64,000 nucleotides of DNA from Cladorrhinum sp. PSN259 (lineage: Eukaryota; Ascomycota; Sordariomycetes; Sordariales; Podosporaceae), in the NCBI GenBank assembly GCA_033725935.1, contig MU867096.1, positions 186,001-250,000 of the forward strand. The letters are read 5' to 3'. The notes under the pieces were generated by a model. The model did not search any database and was not told the origin of the DNA. It saw only the letters and a program-made list of their open reading frames with translations. Every line of letters begins with the position of its first letter. The stretch's first letter is position 1. Of this stretch, positions 23,957-36,302 are shown in pieces. The position numbers were made by a program, and so were the translations under genes.

Positions 23957-25665
23957 TCTCGTCGGACTTTTCAGTATCATCACGTTAGGTTTTAAGGCAT
24001 CCAAGACGGAGGTAGAGGCCGTGTCATATTGGTAATTATTGCGGTTATGAACAGCATGTGGTGATTTGGGGCACCATGCTACCGGTATGATATGGAAACA
24101 GAAGAATAATGTATTAATGAGACAATGGTGGGATAGAGCAGATGAACAAAAGAAGACTAGATGGTTGCCTCCCAAACTGCTGTGGGCCATGATCCCTCAG
24201 TTGTGACAATGTTGGGTAGTCGCGTGTCTGTATTTCACTAATGGGGACGAACTGGAAGCTGTCAGAATTCTTCATGCCGAGAACATCATGATCGGTAAAG
24301 TTAGTTGTGTGCACATGGAAGGCGGACGGCTGATACAAATCACAATTGAAGCTAATGTTCCTTGGCCGTTCACGCCTCAGTCATGCCCGACCATAGTAAA
24401 GGGCTTTCCTCTAGCTGTTTACACTAGTGCGATTCTGTGATGGTGAGCTCGAGAAGCTTCAGATGTTCAAAGGGTCCATCACATCCGGCACATGCAATGC
24501 AGCCAGATGAGATGACGTCGACCCAAGAACAAAACCTTACCTTTGGACCCTCTTGTGATGAGTGGATCCGCTTCCGATTATATAATTGGGTGACTTTGAT
24601 ATGCCAAGATCCATCGCCAAGAGCCGATCGAGCGGCATATGCGTCATTCAAAGACCCCGCTGCAGCTCAAACCCCACCACAGCTGTCTGCCACATCATGA
24701 GAGAAGCTCAGCTTGACCAGTTGAGGCAATCCACTCCATCGTTCTTGCTTGGCTGATGGTCTTTTTGCTTTTTCAAAGCTGCGAATTTACTCCGAATCCA
24801 GTGATGTGGAAGAAGATGGATGCGTGGAGATGTGACGTCCTTTCCATGTCTCAAACTACTTCGATGGCCCCGAGACACATTGCACTCTCATGCTCTGCTA
24901 GCCTTTTGTATATTTCGTCGTGACCCAAATCTATTAATTCCTTTAACCATTCACTTGCACCTTTTTTTACCTAATATCTCATCATCCATTATATATTAAT
25001 TCCTTTGATTGGACAAATATTTGTTAAGCAAGTATCCATATCTTCAGTGTGTTGACTGCTTCCACCTGTTTCTGCATATCCTCTCTTGGTGACGACGATC
25101 AACAAGCTCCGCTTGCTCACAGTTTTTCTCCCCTAACCAACCACCGAACCAACCTCTCTTGTTTTGCTTTCAAATACCTTCAGAAAAGGGAACCATCGCA
25201 AAACAGAGCAATCAAGCAACACCAAACCAAAGAGGCCGTTTCGGTTCCCTCCCATCCTCCCTCACACGCCGTCTCAAAGGGTGTGACGCAACACTTCTGA
25301 CTCGCCTTCTTTTTCTTTGTTCTATCGTATATCATCAGAACAAACCGTCTTCCGCCCTGAACCTGTTTAGCGTCGCCGAACTAACAAGTACATCTTTCTC
25401 GATACCACCTCGATCCGTTCAACGGGAGCGCAAGAAAAACGGGTGACACCAAAGATTCTAACCGTCAATCCTCACTGGACCCAGTCATAGATCGGAAAAG
25501 TCAGTTCAAAGAAAAGCCGTTGGCCTGGGTTTTAACAGCAAGCTTCAACTTTTCCTCTCGAAATCCGTTTTCCCATTTTACGTTTGTCGTTTGCTAAAGG
25601 CGCATTTTCTCCGGAATAGCCTCACGGAGTCAGCGCAAATACCAAGGCAGTATACAGTCACCAAA
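23957..25665. other. Intergenic, CFEM to SUR7-like gene
   Basis: About 1.7 kb. The last 600 bases are pyrimidine-rich and A-rich and look like a long 5' leader of the SUR7-like gene. The short ORFs here have no family motifs. No gene supported. Confidence 0.45.
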
Positions 25666-26562
25666 ATGGCAAGAAGTAAGTCGCATAAACCCCTTCTCAT
25701 CCCTCTTCCTGCTCCAAGATCCAGGCTAACAAAACCACAAATAACACAGACCTTACGTCGCTTGGCGCTCTGATTTTTCTAGCCGGATCGCTTATTCTGC
25801 TCTGGTTCGTCATATTGTCAGGCATCACGCGCACCTCTCCCCTGCGGCAGACTTATTTCCTCCGCGCCGACACCTCGGGAATTACTGGTGCCCGAGACAT
25901 CTCTCAATGGACGTTCTTCAAGGTTTGCGGTCTCAACAACCTCGATTGCGGTCCTGCCAGGCCTGGTCTCCCGCTGGGTGACGCCTGGGCTAGTGATGCC
26001 TCTGGTGTACCTGCCGAGCTGATTGGCAGCCATGGCGGCCACACGACGAGCACCACTTACTGGTACATGTGGAGGTTTGGATGGGTCTTCTTCTTGATTG
26101 CCTTGTTCTTCGAGACGGTAGCTTTTTTCGCGGGCTTCCTGGCTTGCGTGTCGAGACTGGGGGCTGCAATTAGTGGGTTCCTTGGAGTTGTGAGCTTGTT
26201 GTTCCTGAGTGTGGCTGTTTCTTTGATGACGTACGTTTGATTGCCCCCTTTTGTGCCATGGTAAACATGCTAATAAGACTTACCATAGTGCTACATTCGT
26301 CATGATGCGGAATGCGTTTACTGCCGACAACAGGAGCGCTTCGTTGGGACGCTATGCCTTTGGATTCAGCTGGGGTGCTTGGGCTGCTTTGTTGATTAGC
26401 ACGATCCTTTTCTGCGTGGCTAGACGCAGTCAATCCAAGAACAGCGTGGCTGATGGTTCGCCTAGAAGCCGGTTCGGGTTCGGTGGCATGGGTCTCCGTA
26501 GGAAGAGCACCGCCAGCCGAAGGTCGTGGGATGGGCGGAGGGTTAAGGAGGAGTATCCTTAA
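25666..26562 (+). CDS. SUR7/PalI family four-helix cortical membrane protein
   Basis: Protein of 254 aa from exons 25666-25675, 25750-26230 and 26289-26562. The first exon is only 10 nt, with a strong start context (CACCAAAATGGC). Four membrane segments are visible: about 7-29 (GALIFLAGSLILLWFVIL), a second after WYMWRFGW, a third in GFLGVVSLLFLSVAVSLM across the second intron, and a fourth at WGAWAALLISTILFCV. The first outer loop contains W-FFKVCGLNNLDCG, matching the W...C...C signature of Sur7/PalI proteins. The tail is basic and Ser/Arg-rich. Yeast Sur7 marks eisosomes at the cell cortex; PalI proteins act in ambient-pH sensing. Which branch this belongs to cannot be decided here. Confidence 0.85.
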
Positions 26563-28157
26563 GGTGCTCGAGGATATCTACTGGAAATGGTTTCGGAGAA
26601 TACGAAAAGTACGAAGGCTCTACTTGAAAGTGGTGGAGGGTCAAGGTGGATAATGATGTTGATGGACAAGAACTGTGAATTGGCATTGTCATGCGCAGAG
26701 GAGGGCGTAATAGCGTGTGTTGTTTGTTATTTGGGTGAATAATGGGTTTCGGAGAAGAAGAGAGATTGGAAACTTCTATCTATTCCACTTATCTTACATA
26801 CCCGTCCCTCTCGCTGTCTGGTTACTTTATAGTCTTATTTACGATATGAATGAATATTTTCTTTGATATATGAAAACACGTATTTTGCTACAACATGGAC
26901 GGGGTATTGCAGTGATAGTAAGGTCTAATATCTTGCCCAGATATTGGTGTTAGCCGATACCCGTTCAGGTCGCACTGTAGATTTGCATACCCGGTACCGA
27001 TGGGATCGAGTGTGGTCCACTTTGAAGGGGGTTAAGGTGGAGTGGAGAGTGGTTTACATCATGAATGGTTGGCATGTGCCATGTTGTGTGTTTTATAGAG
27101 AAGTCCATGACGTTAAGTATGGGGTCAACAACTCACTCACTCACTCATTCACTCACTCACTCACTCAATGAAATGAATGGGTGGAGGACCCACATATATA
27201 TACGTATAGTTGTAGATGATGACCACTGAACTACTACTTGCCATTCAAATCTTTGAAGTTGATGACTATCTAGTCTACATCTTACAAAAGTAGAAAGTAA
27301 ATTGAACTCCTCATAGTTTTTTTTTTAAAAAATTTTGTTTTAAAAAACCATGAATCAAATTCGTAGAGTGGGTGAGTTGCGTATAATGTATCGTATATGT
27401 ATATAGCTTGAGAGAGAGTCAAGTTACCCAGGTAAATTATACGGCCTCAATCTAATTATTCCATTCAATTCGGATGTGATCGAAGCGATGGAAATTTTTT
27501 TTAAAAATTTGTAGGTACTGGAAAGAAAACCTGGGCCAACGATGAATATAAGAAATTATACATTCTTCTTAACCGTGCGAAAGCTTCTAGAAAACTAATG
27601 ATAATGAAAAAAAAGGTTAAAAAGAAATGAAAGTTTGGTCTCATGCTCGTCTTCTGTCTTGTCGTCTCTTCTACCTTCTAGTTCTCCGCTTGCCCGTTCG
27701 CCTCTCATCTTGTCCTCTCGACCTCCCTCGACATTCTCTGTTTGCGTTGCTTGTAATCTTCCCAATCTGGCTCCTCTCGTCCCAAAATAACATCGCCGTG
27801 CTGTCCCGCAAAGTGTGTCCATTCGTCCCGTCCTTTATCCTCCATTTGCTACCATTGAAAAAGGAAAAGCTGCGCCGCTGATATCACATAATGCAAGTTC
27901 GTATATTTTTATACACCTTATGCAAGAAACTTCCCTACAAGAAATGTACAGTACAACGGGATACCAGAAAAAGCCCAATTTCCAAAATGACCCAATGCAA
28001 TAGCCCCCAGCCCATGCACATCATTCGCAGACACCAAGGACGCAGCCCACATAGACACACTACCAGACAATGAAAATGAAATAATGAAATAAAGTAATAG
28101 AAAAGCAAAGAAATCCTCAGAAGAAAAGAAGGGGAAAAGATTCTAACTTGCAATCCA
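26563..28157. other. Convergent intergenic region with AT-rich tracts
   Basis: Lies between the 3' ends of the SUR7-like gene and os-5. It contains an ACTC tetranucleotide repeat (27131-27167) and A/T-rich runs near 27315-27350 and 27495-27512. No gene supported. Confidence 0.5.
27131..27167. repeat. ACTC microsatellite
   Basis: About nine tandem copies of ACTC, with one imperfect unit (ATTC) in the middle. Non-coding. Confidence 0.9.
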
Positions 28158-30328
28158 TCAAACAGCCATAGGACTTCCTGCCGGACTGGGCACCGTATCC
28201 AATGGTGCGGCGTGCAAGGCTGGTTTGTTAGAAGAGCCCCCCAAGAGTCCCGCCTTCTTGCGATCCAGAACACCGTTCAACCACTCAGCTACTTCAGGGT
28301 CTCCCCCGATAATGCCTAATGGGGTAGTGATGCTAAGAGATCCTGTCGCGTCAACCAGGTCGTCGATCTCGGCAGCATCCTCGGCCTCGGCATCTTCTGT
28401 GATAGTTTCGGGTTTGCTGAGGGATTTTATCCAAGGATGCTGAAGCAACATCGGGTATGTGTGGCGCTTGGTGGGGATCTTGTTCAGACAAGAGCGGACA
28501 AAGTCCTTGGCCGCGGCTGAGTAGCCTTCGCTAGGAAGGTCTGGAGGATCGCCCTCCACAATGGCCTAGATGGACAGGTTAGTGATATATGACTAAGTAG
28601 TAGAAGCGAGGGGAAACTTACGCTAAGCTGGCTGAAAATTGTGCTTGATACCTCGGGCGGGTAGGGATACCTACCCATGGCACATTCAATAACGGTAAGC
28701 CCCAAACTCCAGATATCGCTCTGGACGTTGTACGTCCCATCAGTTGCACCACCAGCTGCCATAGCACCGCCGCTGATGCGCTCCGGAGCCATGTAACTCT
28801 GACACCCAATGTTTGTTTTGGCGATGCTGGCAACGAGATTCCCAGACACTCCAAAATCACAGATTTTCACCTGCCCATTGGTGTTGACAAGTATATTGGT
28901 CGGCTTGACGTCGCGATGAATGATGTTATGGTCATCTTTCAGAGTCTTTAGACCCATGATGGTGGCGAAGGTGATCTTCCGCAGCACGTTCTCAGGTATA
29001 CCACCAACATATACCTGGTCAATGCTGCCTCCGTCCATGTACTCAATACACATGTAAACAGCGCCTTCTTGGTAAAATGCGCCGTAAAAATCAATGATGT
29101 ATGGAGAGACACATTGGTGGAGAATGACCAACTCCTTCAGAATAGTTGTGAACTTGGCCTCATCAAGTTCTAGCCTGATTTCCTTCATCGCCATGACGAC
29201 ACCGGTTGTCGTCTTCCTGTCATTCCCTGCCGCAGTAGTTGCCGAGGCGCTATCGACTTCATCGTCATCTGCATTCGAACTGAGAGAAGCTTGCCGTGAG
29301 GGAGCTCTGAAGCCGCTCAACCCTTGGCCGAAGCGAGGTGCTTTTGGTCGAGCATGGCGTACTTTGTATACTGTACCATAATTGCCCTTGCCCAATTCGT
29401 CCAGAACGTCAATCTCGTCGAGCGAGATAGAGAAAGCATGCCCATCAGCAAAGTTTACTCCGTTTCGAGTGATAGTTGCTGCGCCCTCAAAAGTAATCCA
29501 GCCCTTGTCCGCATCTATATAGTTCTTAAAGTCGCTGAGCTTTGAGCTGTGCTGTTCATTACCCAAAGATGGTCGTTGGGGAGTCTCAGCGCCATTCATG
29601 TCGGAGAGCTTAGGTGTTGCTGGAGTTGCAGGGCTTCCTGGAGCGCCCATACCGCTTAGTTTCATAGCTCTTCGTTCACTCAAGCTTGGTGGTTTCTTGA
29701 CAGCGCCAGGTACCGCAGGTGCAGACTTGGGAAACCCTGGTGGCACTGGTCGAGTAAGGCCTCCTGGCAGCTTAAGGTTATGGGACATCCCGCCAGCCAA
29801 ACCGGCGCCACCCATCATCCCCCCCATGTTCATCCCCCCCATGTTCATCCCCCCCATGTTCATTCCCCCCATGTTCATCCCCCCCATGTTCATCCCCCCC
29901 ATGTTCATCCCCATCCCCATGTTCATGTTCATATTCAAGTTGGCAGGCGAACTGGGCGCCCTGGGTCCCATACCCATCCGCTGCGCTTGCAAAGCCCGTG
30001 CTTTTGCCATGATATCAAGCGGCAGGTTATTGGCACTCGGTGGTGGCCTCCTGGCATTATTCAGGATACCTGTGACACTCGAGCTTGGGCTCATATGGCT
30101 GCTATGCTGGGGGTCTGAGACTGTTCGGAGAGAAGGCACTCGGCGAGGCACATCACCCCCGAGTGAGGGCGAAAAGACGGCCGGGGGGGCATCGGAGTTT
30201 GAACTTGGTGGATCGAGAGGGGTGCTTGCCTCAGAAGAATCGTCGATGGACCCAGGAGAGGTTGGGCTGCTCATTGCAAACTCATCTGGAGTCGCGGGTC
30301 CCGACGGGAGATCGTGGCTGTCTGCCAT
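28158..30328 (-). CDS. os-5: MAP kinase kinase OS-5 (Pbs2-type, osmotic stress pathway)
   Basis: MAPKK of 704 aa from exons 30328-28622 and 28565-28158. It would phosphorylate the Hog1/OS-2 MAP kinase in the osmosensing cascade. The N-terminus (1 to about 300) is Ser/Pro-rich and contains a Met-Gly-Asn repeat at 131-173. The kinase domain begins near 306: Gly loop GKGNYGTV (313-320), ATP Lys in VVMAMKEIR (about 382), HRD at 471-473, DFG at 491-493. The activation loop SIAKT has the two MAPKK phospho-acceptor sites, S501 and T505. A 50-residue Ser-rich insert lies between the Gly loop and the ATP Lys. The pre-kinase segment GWITFEGAATITRNGVNF is typical of Pbs2 orthologs. The C-terminal tail is acidic. 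Gene symbol is assigned by similarity to Neurospora. Confidence 0.92.
29824..29911 (-). repeat. 15-bp coding tandem repeat in os-5 (Gly-Gly-Met-Asn-Met units)
   Basis: Six or more near-identical 15-bp units, reading CATGTTCATCCCCCC on the plus strand, encode GGMNM units in OS-5. Because the unit is a multiple of three, copy-number changes stay in frame. The same repeat creates a long spurious ORF on the plus strand. Confidence 0.9.
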
Positions 30329-32973
30329 TGTGGTGTCTAGGCCGAAGCGCGGGGCAGAGTTGCGACAGTCGAATTATGGATAAGAGAAAACAAGTGCCTC
30401 CTGGGCGAAAGTAAGCGGAGACCCGGGCCCCTGAGGGCTGGACGGGAATCCCAGAGTTGCTTTTGTCGAGATCTTTCAAGGTAACATATGAAGAGGCGTC
30501 GAGTGCGGGGCGCGCTTGTGTCGACCAAGGACGACTAGGAGAACGGTAGGGCGGACTGAGCGGGCGTGGTCGAGAGGGAAAGTGGTCGCAGGACAGGAAA
30601 TGGGAAATGGAACGAGAGAAGGGATCGGGATTGTAGAAATGCCCACATGGAAGACTGAAAAGTGTTTGAGAAAGAGGGATGACCAAGCACTTGAAAGCTG
30701 CCCCAAGTGGGATCACCGGGATGTGAAAGTGGGTGCTAAGTCCAAGTCTCTAGGCACTTTTCGACTTTCGGGCAGCAACTGTTGGGACTGATTGGCCACT
30801 GCCAGCGAAGTCCAAAGCCGCAGAGCAGGGTAGCTTCGAAAGGTGCAGGAGAATGGTGGCCAGAAGAGGCGAGCTTTTTTGACGTCTATCTTATTTGGAG
30901 AAATACCGGTAGGTAAGGGAATTGCGATTGCAGCCGACCAAGGAAAGTGTTTGCGAAGGAACCAGAAGTTGGAGAAACAACCTGGAAGGTACTCTCACAT
31001 CCCACAAGGGGCATTTGCTCCGCAATCCACAATGCCCCTCCATTTCTCCTTTCTGCTGTTTTTTGACTTGGTCTTTTGCCGCCAAGCATCCCAGCTTCGC
31101 AGGGGTCCTAGGACGGGATCGCCTGTCCTTGATTTTTGGCATTTATTTTTCAGCTTCCTCCTTACTTCCAGAATGTATTATTTTTACCATACGAGACTGC
31201 TACTTGGGGGCGCCCCAGTGTTGGATGATGTGGAATTGCATATGAGGGCCTGTGTCAGGTTGGAGATTGTGGAGCGATGCGACGGTGGGACAAGAAAGTT
31301 GAAGATGCCAGGGGAGACGGCTTTCCAAGTTGGCGATGACGTCTTCTGTGGCTGGTGTGCATTTGCACTTGGAGAGCCGGCCAAGTTCTGACTGACGTCC
31401 CTGTGGCTGCTTGTTCAGGGGCCCGAGGGGATCGCCAATCACACGTACAGGCGGTAAACAATTATACACGGCGCTAGGTAGCCAGGAGGGTCCGGGCTTT
31501 CGTCATGATACTGTGGATTTATTACACCTAAAGAGATCTGCTGAGCCACACGTCGTTGTCACTGCCGATCTTTCACCAGAAAGGCATCGCGAGGCAGCAA
31601 TAGGACAGCCACACAATAAGCCAGCTCACTTGCACTTTGGTCACGCTGCCTAATAACGCGTAAGTCTTGAAAATAATCGAGATGGCCGCTTTCAGCCATA
31701 CCGAATTCTTCAGCGGTGTGAGGCAGATGTGGCGAGAAAGTTCTAGCGTATGGGCTTTTTGGACTATGTTGTATTGCAGGTTGCATATTGCAGCAGCGTT
31801 GCAGCAACGCCTTGGGTCGACCTGGCACAGTGGGGATCGTGCTTTTGGTTCACCGAGCCTGAGACATCGGTTTGGCAGGCAAAACCTGGAAAAAGAAGCC
31901 TCAAAAAAATCACGTGCATCCGAGCTGCATGAAATGGATCCCACAGCTGAGATAATGCTGTGGACTCCATCTAGTGGTGAGACGTGTAGATGTTCGTCAC
32001 TGTCATACCCAAGGGCCATACATGACGGCTTCCGATCCGTAGTGGGATGCTATAAACGAAACCGATTGGGAGACAGCCTCGGATATAATTGTCTCTGCCC
32101 GAATGGCATCACAGGGCTAACCAACGAGAACGTGAGGGTTGAACACGTTTCTGTCATTCTGGGGACAACTTAGAATTTTGATGCGGAAGAAGTAGCTCGA
32201 CCGCCCTGCCGGTACTGGGAGTGACGCCAAGGAGAACTGCGATGCTAACGTCATCGCCATGGCGCTTTGCGTTCTGCTTCTCTTGTGCCATTCTTTGGGC
32301 GTCCTCCCTCTAGGCAGGCCAGCCGCAGCGGGCTTGGCTTGCTGTGGATAGAGATTGACAAGATCTTGGCGTGGGCTGGAAAGACCCGCTGTTAGTAGGG
32401 ATCTACCCGACACACACTGGATGCTTATCCGGAGCTCAACAGGCACCGACCTTTGCAGTGATCAAGGGATGCAATTGGCGCCAGGTGAAACAAGCAAAGT
32501 TGCGAGTTAACAGATGGCTGCTTCCGTTTTGGAACTTGGCCTGCCCGTGTTATCGGTATGAACATGGACATCGACCATGGCCCGTGGCTGGCCCAACGAT
32601 GTTTCCAGGTCTTCCATAATTACCAGGACCCCGTCATCAAAGAGTCCGCTGGCGGATGGAACCCTTATCATGAATCAATTGACATTCGTCTAAAAACGCC
32701 TCATCTTTCGATCGCACATCAATTGAGTGCTCTTCCTTCTTTGTTCATTTCACCAAACGTCACAATTGTGACCAACTCGCCGAGACCTTTCGAGTCAAAT
32801 CTGATCCACAACTCACTACAATCTGCAACAACTCGGCCACCCGGACACTCCGCAGATCCGTCAAAGTTACGCCTACCGCTTTTCTTGTTGATCCCTAATA
32901 CTTTCTCTCTTCTTATCAACACGATACTCCATCCTTCCTCTGCCGGACAAACCCATACACACAACAACCATTG
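30329..32973. promoter_or_regulatory. Long divergent promoter region, os-5 / AEC transporter
   Basis: 2.6 kb between divergent genes. ORFs at 30843-31391, 31573-32019 and 31667-32173 overlap on opposite strands, start at non-ATG codons and have no recognisable domain. The last 300 bases before 32974 are C/A-rich, like a 5' leader. No gene supported. Confidence 0.45.
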
Positions 32974-34861
32974 ATGGGTATCTTCGACAGCATCCGGGCG
33001 CCAACGTCGTTGCGACTGGCCGCAAGGGCCGCCGGTGAACCATGGGAGCAAGTCGCATTTACGCGTCCATCACCGTTCGCGGTGTTCGCCGCGCCACATG
33101 AATCTCATCCACCGGTCGACCACCTGGTTCTCCTCGTTTTCGGTGCCGTTCTCGAGGTTATTTGCGTCAGCTTGCCTGGATATGTTATCGCTAGGTTAGG
33201 ACACTTCGATGCCGACAAGCAGAAGTTCCTTGCAAACCTCAATGTTATGCTCTTCACCCCATGCCTGAGTATGTCATCTCAGTACAACTTGGATGTGGAT
33301 TAGATACTGACTGGTGTCGTAGTCTTTACCAAGCTTGCCTCCCAGTTGAATGCTGATAAGCTTGTTGAGTTGGGAGTAATTCCCATCATCTTCGTCATCC
33401 AGACATTTGTTTCATATACCGTTTCACGGGTCATATCAAAATGTTTTCGGTTTAGCCCTCGAGCCTCCAACTTCGTCACTGCCATGGGCGTGTTTGGAAA
33501 CTCGAACTCGCTGCCAATTTCGTTGGTTATCTCTCTCTCGCAGACGTTGAAGGGGCTTCACTGGGACAAGATACCGGGCGATAACGATGACGAGGTCGCA
33601 GCCCGTGGTATCCTGTATCTGATGATCTTCCAGCAGCTCGGCCAGTTGGTCAGGTGGAGCTGGGGATATCATGTACTCCTCGCGCCTAAGGAGAAGTACG
33701 ACGAATATGCCAATGAGTCGATCGAAGAAGGCCGCGCTGGGCCGGGAGACTCAGAAACGGAAGGACTGCTTCAGGGCGTGGATAGCATCCAGGAGATGGG
33801 AGACGACCAAAGAATCGATTATCCCCATAGCCCTACTCATACCGACGACTCTGCTGTTTACGAACCTGCCGGTCGGACTCCTGTTGGTGGAATGTCAAGG
33901 GCGTCGCCTCATGATTCTGAGGATGAGGGACATGATGGGCCCTGGAAGAGAAACGGCAAGGGGCTGGAAAACCGTCTCAACGATGCAACGACCGCTCTGG
34001 ACGCTTTCCATGACGACAATGAAGATATTGATGGAATCCTGTCTTTCCCGCGAATCCGTAACACCGAAGAGCTGGAGACGCCTTCGGGCATCAAAGGAAT
34101 TCCTGTAAGAATCGGACAGTCGGCGAGGAAATTCCAGGCCAAGATCTGGAGCTCCGTTTCCGATGCCGGATGCCGCACTTACAACGTACTTCCCAAGCCG
34201 ATCCAAACCGCGCTTACCGGCGTGTACCAACTCTGGCAGCGCTTGTACGCTTTCCTCTGGGAGTTCATGAATCCACCTCTTTGGGCCATGCTCATCGCCG
34301 TTTTTGTTGCCTCTGTTCCCGACCTCCAAGAACTCTTTTTCAAGGATGACACCTTTGTCAAGACTAGTGTGACCAGCGCCATTAGCTCGTCGGCCGGCGT
34401 TGCCGTGCCGTTGATTCTTGTGGTCTTGGGCGCCAACTTGGCTCGCAACACCCAAAATCATGACACCGCAGATCCCGAGGAGAAGGAGATTGGCAAGAAG
34501 TTGCTGATTGCATCGCTTATTTGCCGCATGCTACTGCCGACACTAATCATGGCACCCATCTTGGCCTTGTTTGCCAAGTATGTGCCCGTCAGCATTTTGG
34601 ATGATCCGATCTTTGTTATTGTTTGCTTCCTCCTTACCGGCGCCCCGAGCGCTCTTCAGCTGGCACAGATTTGCCAGATCAACAATGTGTATGAGGGAGT
34701 AATGGGCAAGATCCTGTTCCAGAGCTACGTTATCTGGTGAGTCATATATCTATCCCACGACTGTGTTTATGTCAGTATACTAACCATATCACACTAGGAT
34801 TCTCCCATCTACATTGTTCTTAGTCATGTGTGCCCTAGAGGTTGTGGAGTGGGCGGCGTAA
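32974..34861 (+). CDS. Auxin efflux carrier (AEC/PIN-like) membrane transporter
   Basis: Protein of 590 aa from exons 32974-33268, 33323-34736 and 34798-34861. The start is ATG at 32974, one codon inside a TTG-initiated frame. The architecture is that of the AEC family: N-terminal helices (VDHLVLLVFGAVLEVICVSLPGYVIARLG through ASNFVTAMGVFGNSNSLP), a long hydrophilic acidic cytosolic loop (about 200-400), and C-terminal helices (NPPLWAMLIAVFVASVP, ISSSAGVAVPLILVVLGANLA, FVIVCFLLTGAPSALQLAQI). The NSNSLP and GAPSALQ stretches are family hallmarks. Fungal members are often in the ER; plant PILS proteins are the closest well-studied relatives. The substrate in fungi is unknown. Confidence 0.88.
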
Positions 34862-35579
34862 AAGCAACGCAAGAAAAAAGTCTTGATCTCCTTTTTTGTC
34901 TTCTCTATAACGAATGCTCGCCGAATGGCTTGCTTTTGGTGCTTTCTGCCAATATTTCGATTAGGTCGGTCGGGTATGGCATAGAATTTCGGTATTTGTA
35001 TGGGATCGGAGGGGTAATTCATGCACCAACCATTGGAGGCAGGGGCATTATTTCTTCTTTTTTGTCCTTGGGTTTTCTCATCTCCGGGCTTCGGGAATAT
35101 CATATCTCTGGTCTAGTTTCAGCTAGACCCGGGGGAGAGAAAGAATAGGTATGAGCAAGGTTGCCATGAAGGAGTGTCTGCCGAGTATTGGAAAAACGAC
35201 CATACTCGGTGACACATTCCTTTTTTTCCTTTTTTCTTATTTTTGTAGGAATATCGTCTGTACAATTATTGGTGGTCACCACAACAACAAATACGAGTTG
35301 AAAGAGGTAGAATGAATGAGCTATGATTGCGGTGGCGATAATAAGTCTCTGGTGTTCTTGATTAAAGTAAAAATCTTGATTGCTCACAAGGGGCCTAATC
35401 TAACCGCATGATACCAAGAAAAGTTCCTAACCTTCTTCCATCCCCTTCAACGATTCTTGATGTTCAGTAAGGTCTAAAATGCTCTCAGAAACGACCAATC
35501 TAAACATACAATCCACAAAATGCCCCCTGTTTGTCCCGCCTTGCCTTTAAGCCATAAGGAGACATGAAAAAAAAACCCA
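34862..35579. other. Convergent intergenic region
   Basis: 3' ends of the AEC transporter and the PNPOx-fold gene face each other across 0.7 kb. No gene supported. Confidence 0.5.
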
Positions 35580-36302
35580 TCAAATTCCGTTAACCCCCAA
35601 ATCCCCTTCAGTTGCGTCCTCTGACTGCGCGATAACCCAATCCCTCACGTTTCCTTTCCAGTCCGCGGTTCTAACATCCTTTATACCCACAACAATGACC
35701 CTAGCATCGTTGTGCGGTGGTACTCCCGCTGCCTCCTCTGGTAACCCCAGAACAGCCGAAGCCGAATTTGACTCAAAGGTATTATTCGCCAGATGAATAT
35801 CGCTGTAATATTTCTCCTCTTCTGTTCCGCGCTCGACCAGCCTCGCTGAGCCGTTGATCGTTGCACTGATGGATGATACCGCGCTCGTGTTCAGATTGAA
35901 CAGCAACGCCGCGAGGGACGAATGTTGGGGATGTTGTTGCTCGGTTTGTGTTTGTGTTGAGCCGGAAGACAATCGGCGAGCCTGGGAGGCGGTATTTGCC
36001 GGTCTATGAGAGACCCAATCGTGTACTAGGAGAGAGACGTGCGGGTTGGCGACCAGGTTGTTCATCTTTTTGGAGGATGGGTTCGTGGTCATTATGATTA
36101 TTGGGGACTGAGAGTAAGGGGATGAAGGGAGGTAGGTGTATGACATTAGGGAGACGTGTGGGATGTTGTTGGCGCAGGTCGAGAGGTGAAGGAAGCGCGC
36201 GTTTTCGAGGCATTGGATTACTTCGGCGGGGAGGGTTGTTGTGGTGGTGAGGTTGGTGTCGCCTGCTGATGGCTCGTGGGAGAGGGGGATTTGCGCTTCC
36301 AT
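35580..36302 (-). CDS. Pyridoxamine 5'-phosphate oxidase-fold (flavin-binding) protein
   Basis: Intron-less gene for 240 aa, ATG at 36302. The N-terminal half has the PNPOx split-barrel signature: a helix before FLHLSTCANNIPHVSLMSYTY, then PIIIMTTNPSSKKMNNLVANPHVSLLVHDW. This resembles the yeast YLR456W/YPR172W group of predicted FMN-binding proteins. An inserted Gln/Ser/Thr-rich loop separates the halves. No catalytic PNPOx activity can be claimed, since this group lacks a demonstrated substrate as far as I know. It shares a 0.7-kb upstream region with the divergent carboxylase gene. Confidence 0.82.
   Translation of the reverse strand: MEAQIPLSHEPSAGDTNLTTTTTLPAEVIQCLENARFLHLSTCANNIPHVSLMSYTYLPSSPYSQSPIIIMTTNPSSKKMNNLVANPHVSLLVHDWVSHRPANTASQARRLSSGSTQTQTEQQHPQHSSLAALLFNLNTSAVSSISATINGSARLVERGTEEEKYYSDIHLANNTFESNSASAVLGLPEEAAGVPPHNDARVIVVGIKDVRTADWKGNVRDWVIAQSEDATEGDLGVNGI

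Noticed and set aside
29598..30383. 261-codon plus-strand ORF opposite os-5
   Set aside because: Much of it is a translation of the 15-bp repeat on the wrong strand; no domain, and os-5 is certain.
31573..32173. Overlapping ORFs on both strands between os-5 and the AEC gene
   Set aside because: Non-ATG starts, no splice structure, no family resemblance.
33895..34461. 188-codon antisense ORF in the AEC transporter gene
   Set aside because: Shadow of a long coding exon; no recognisable motif.
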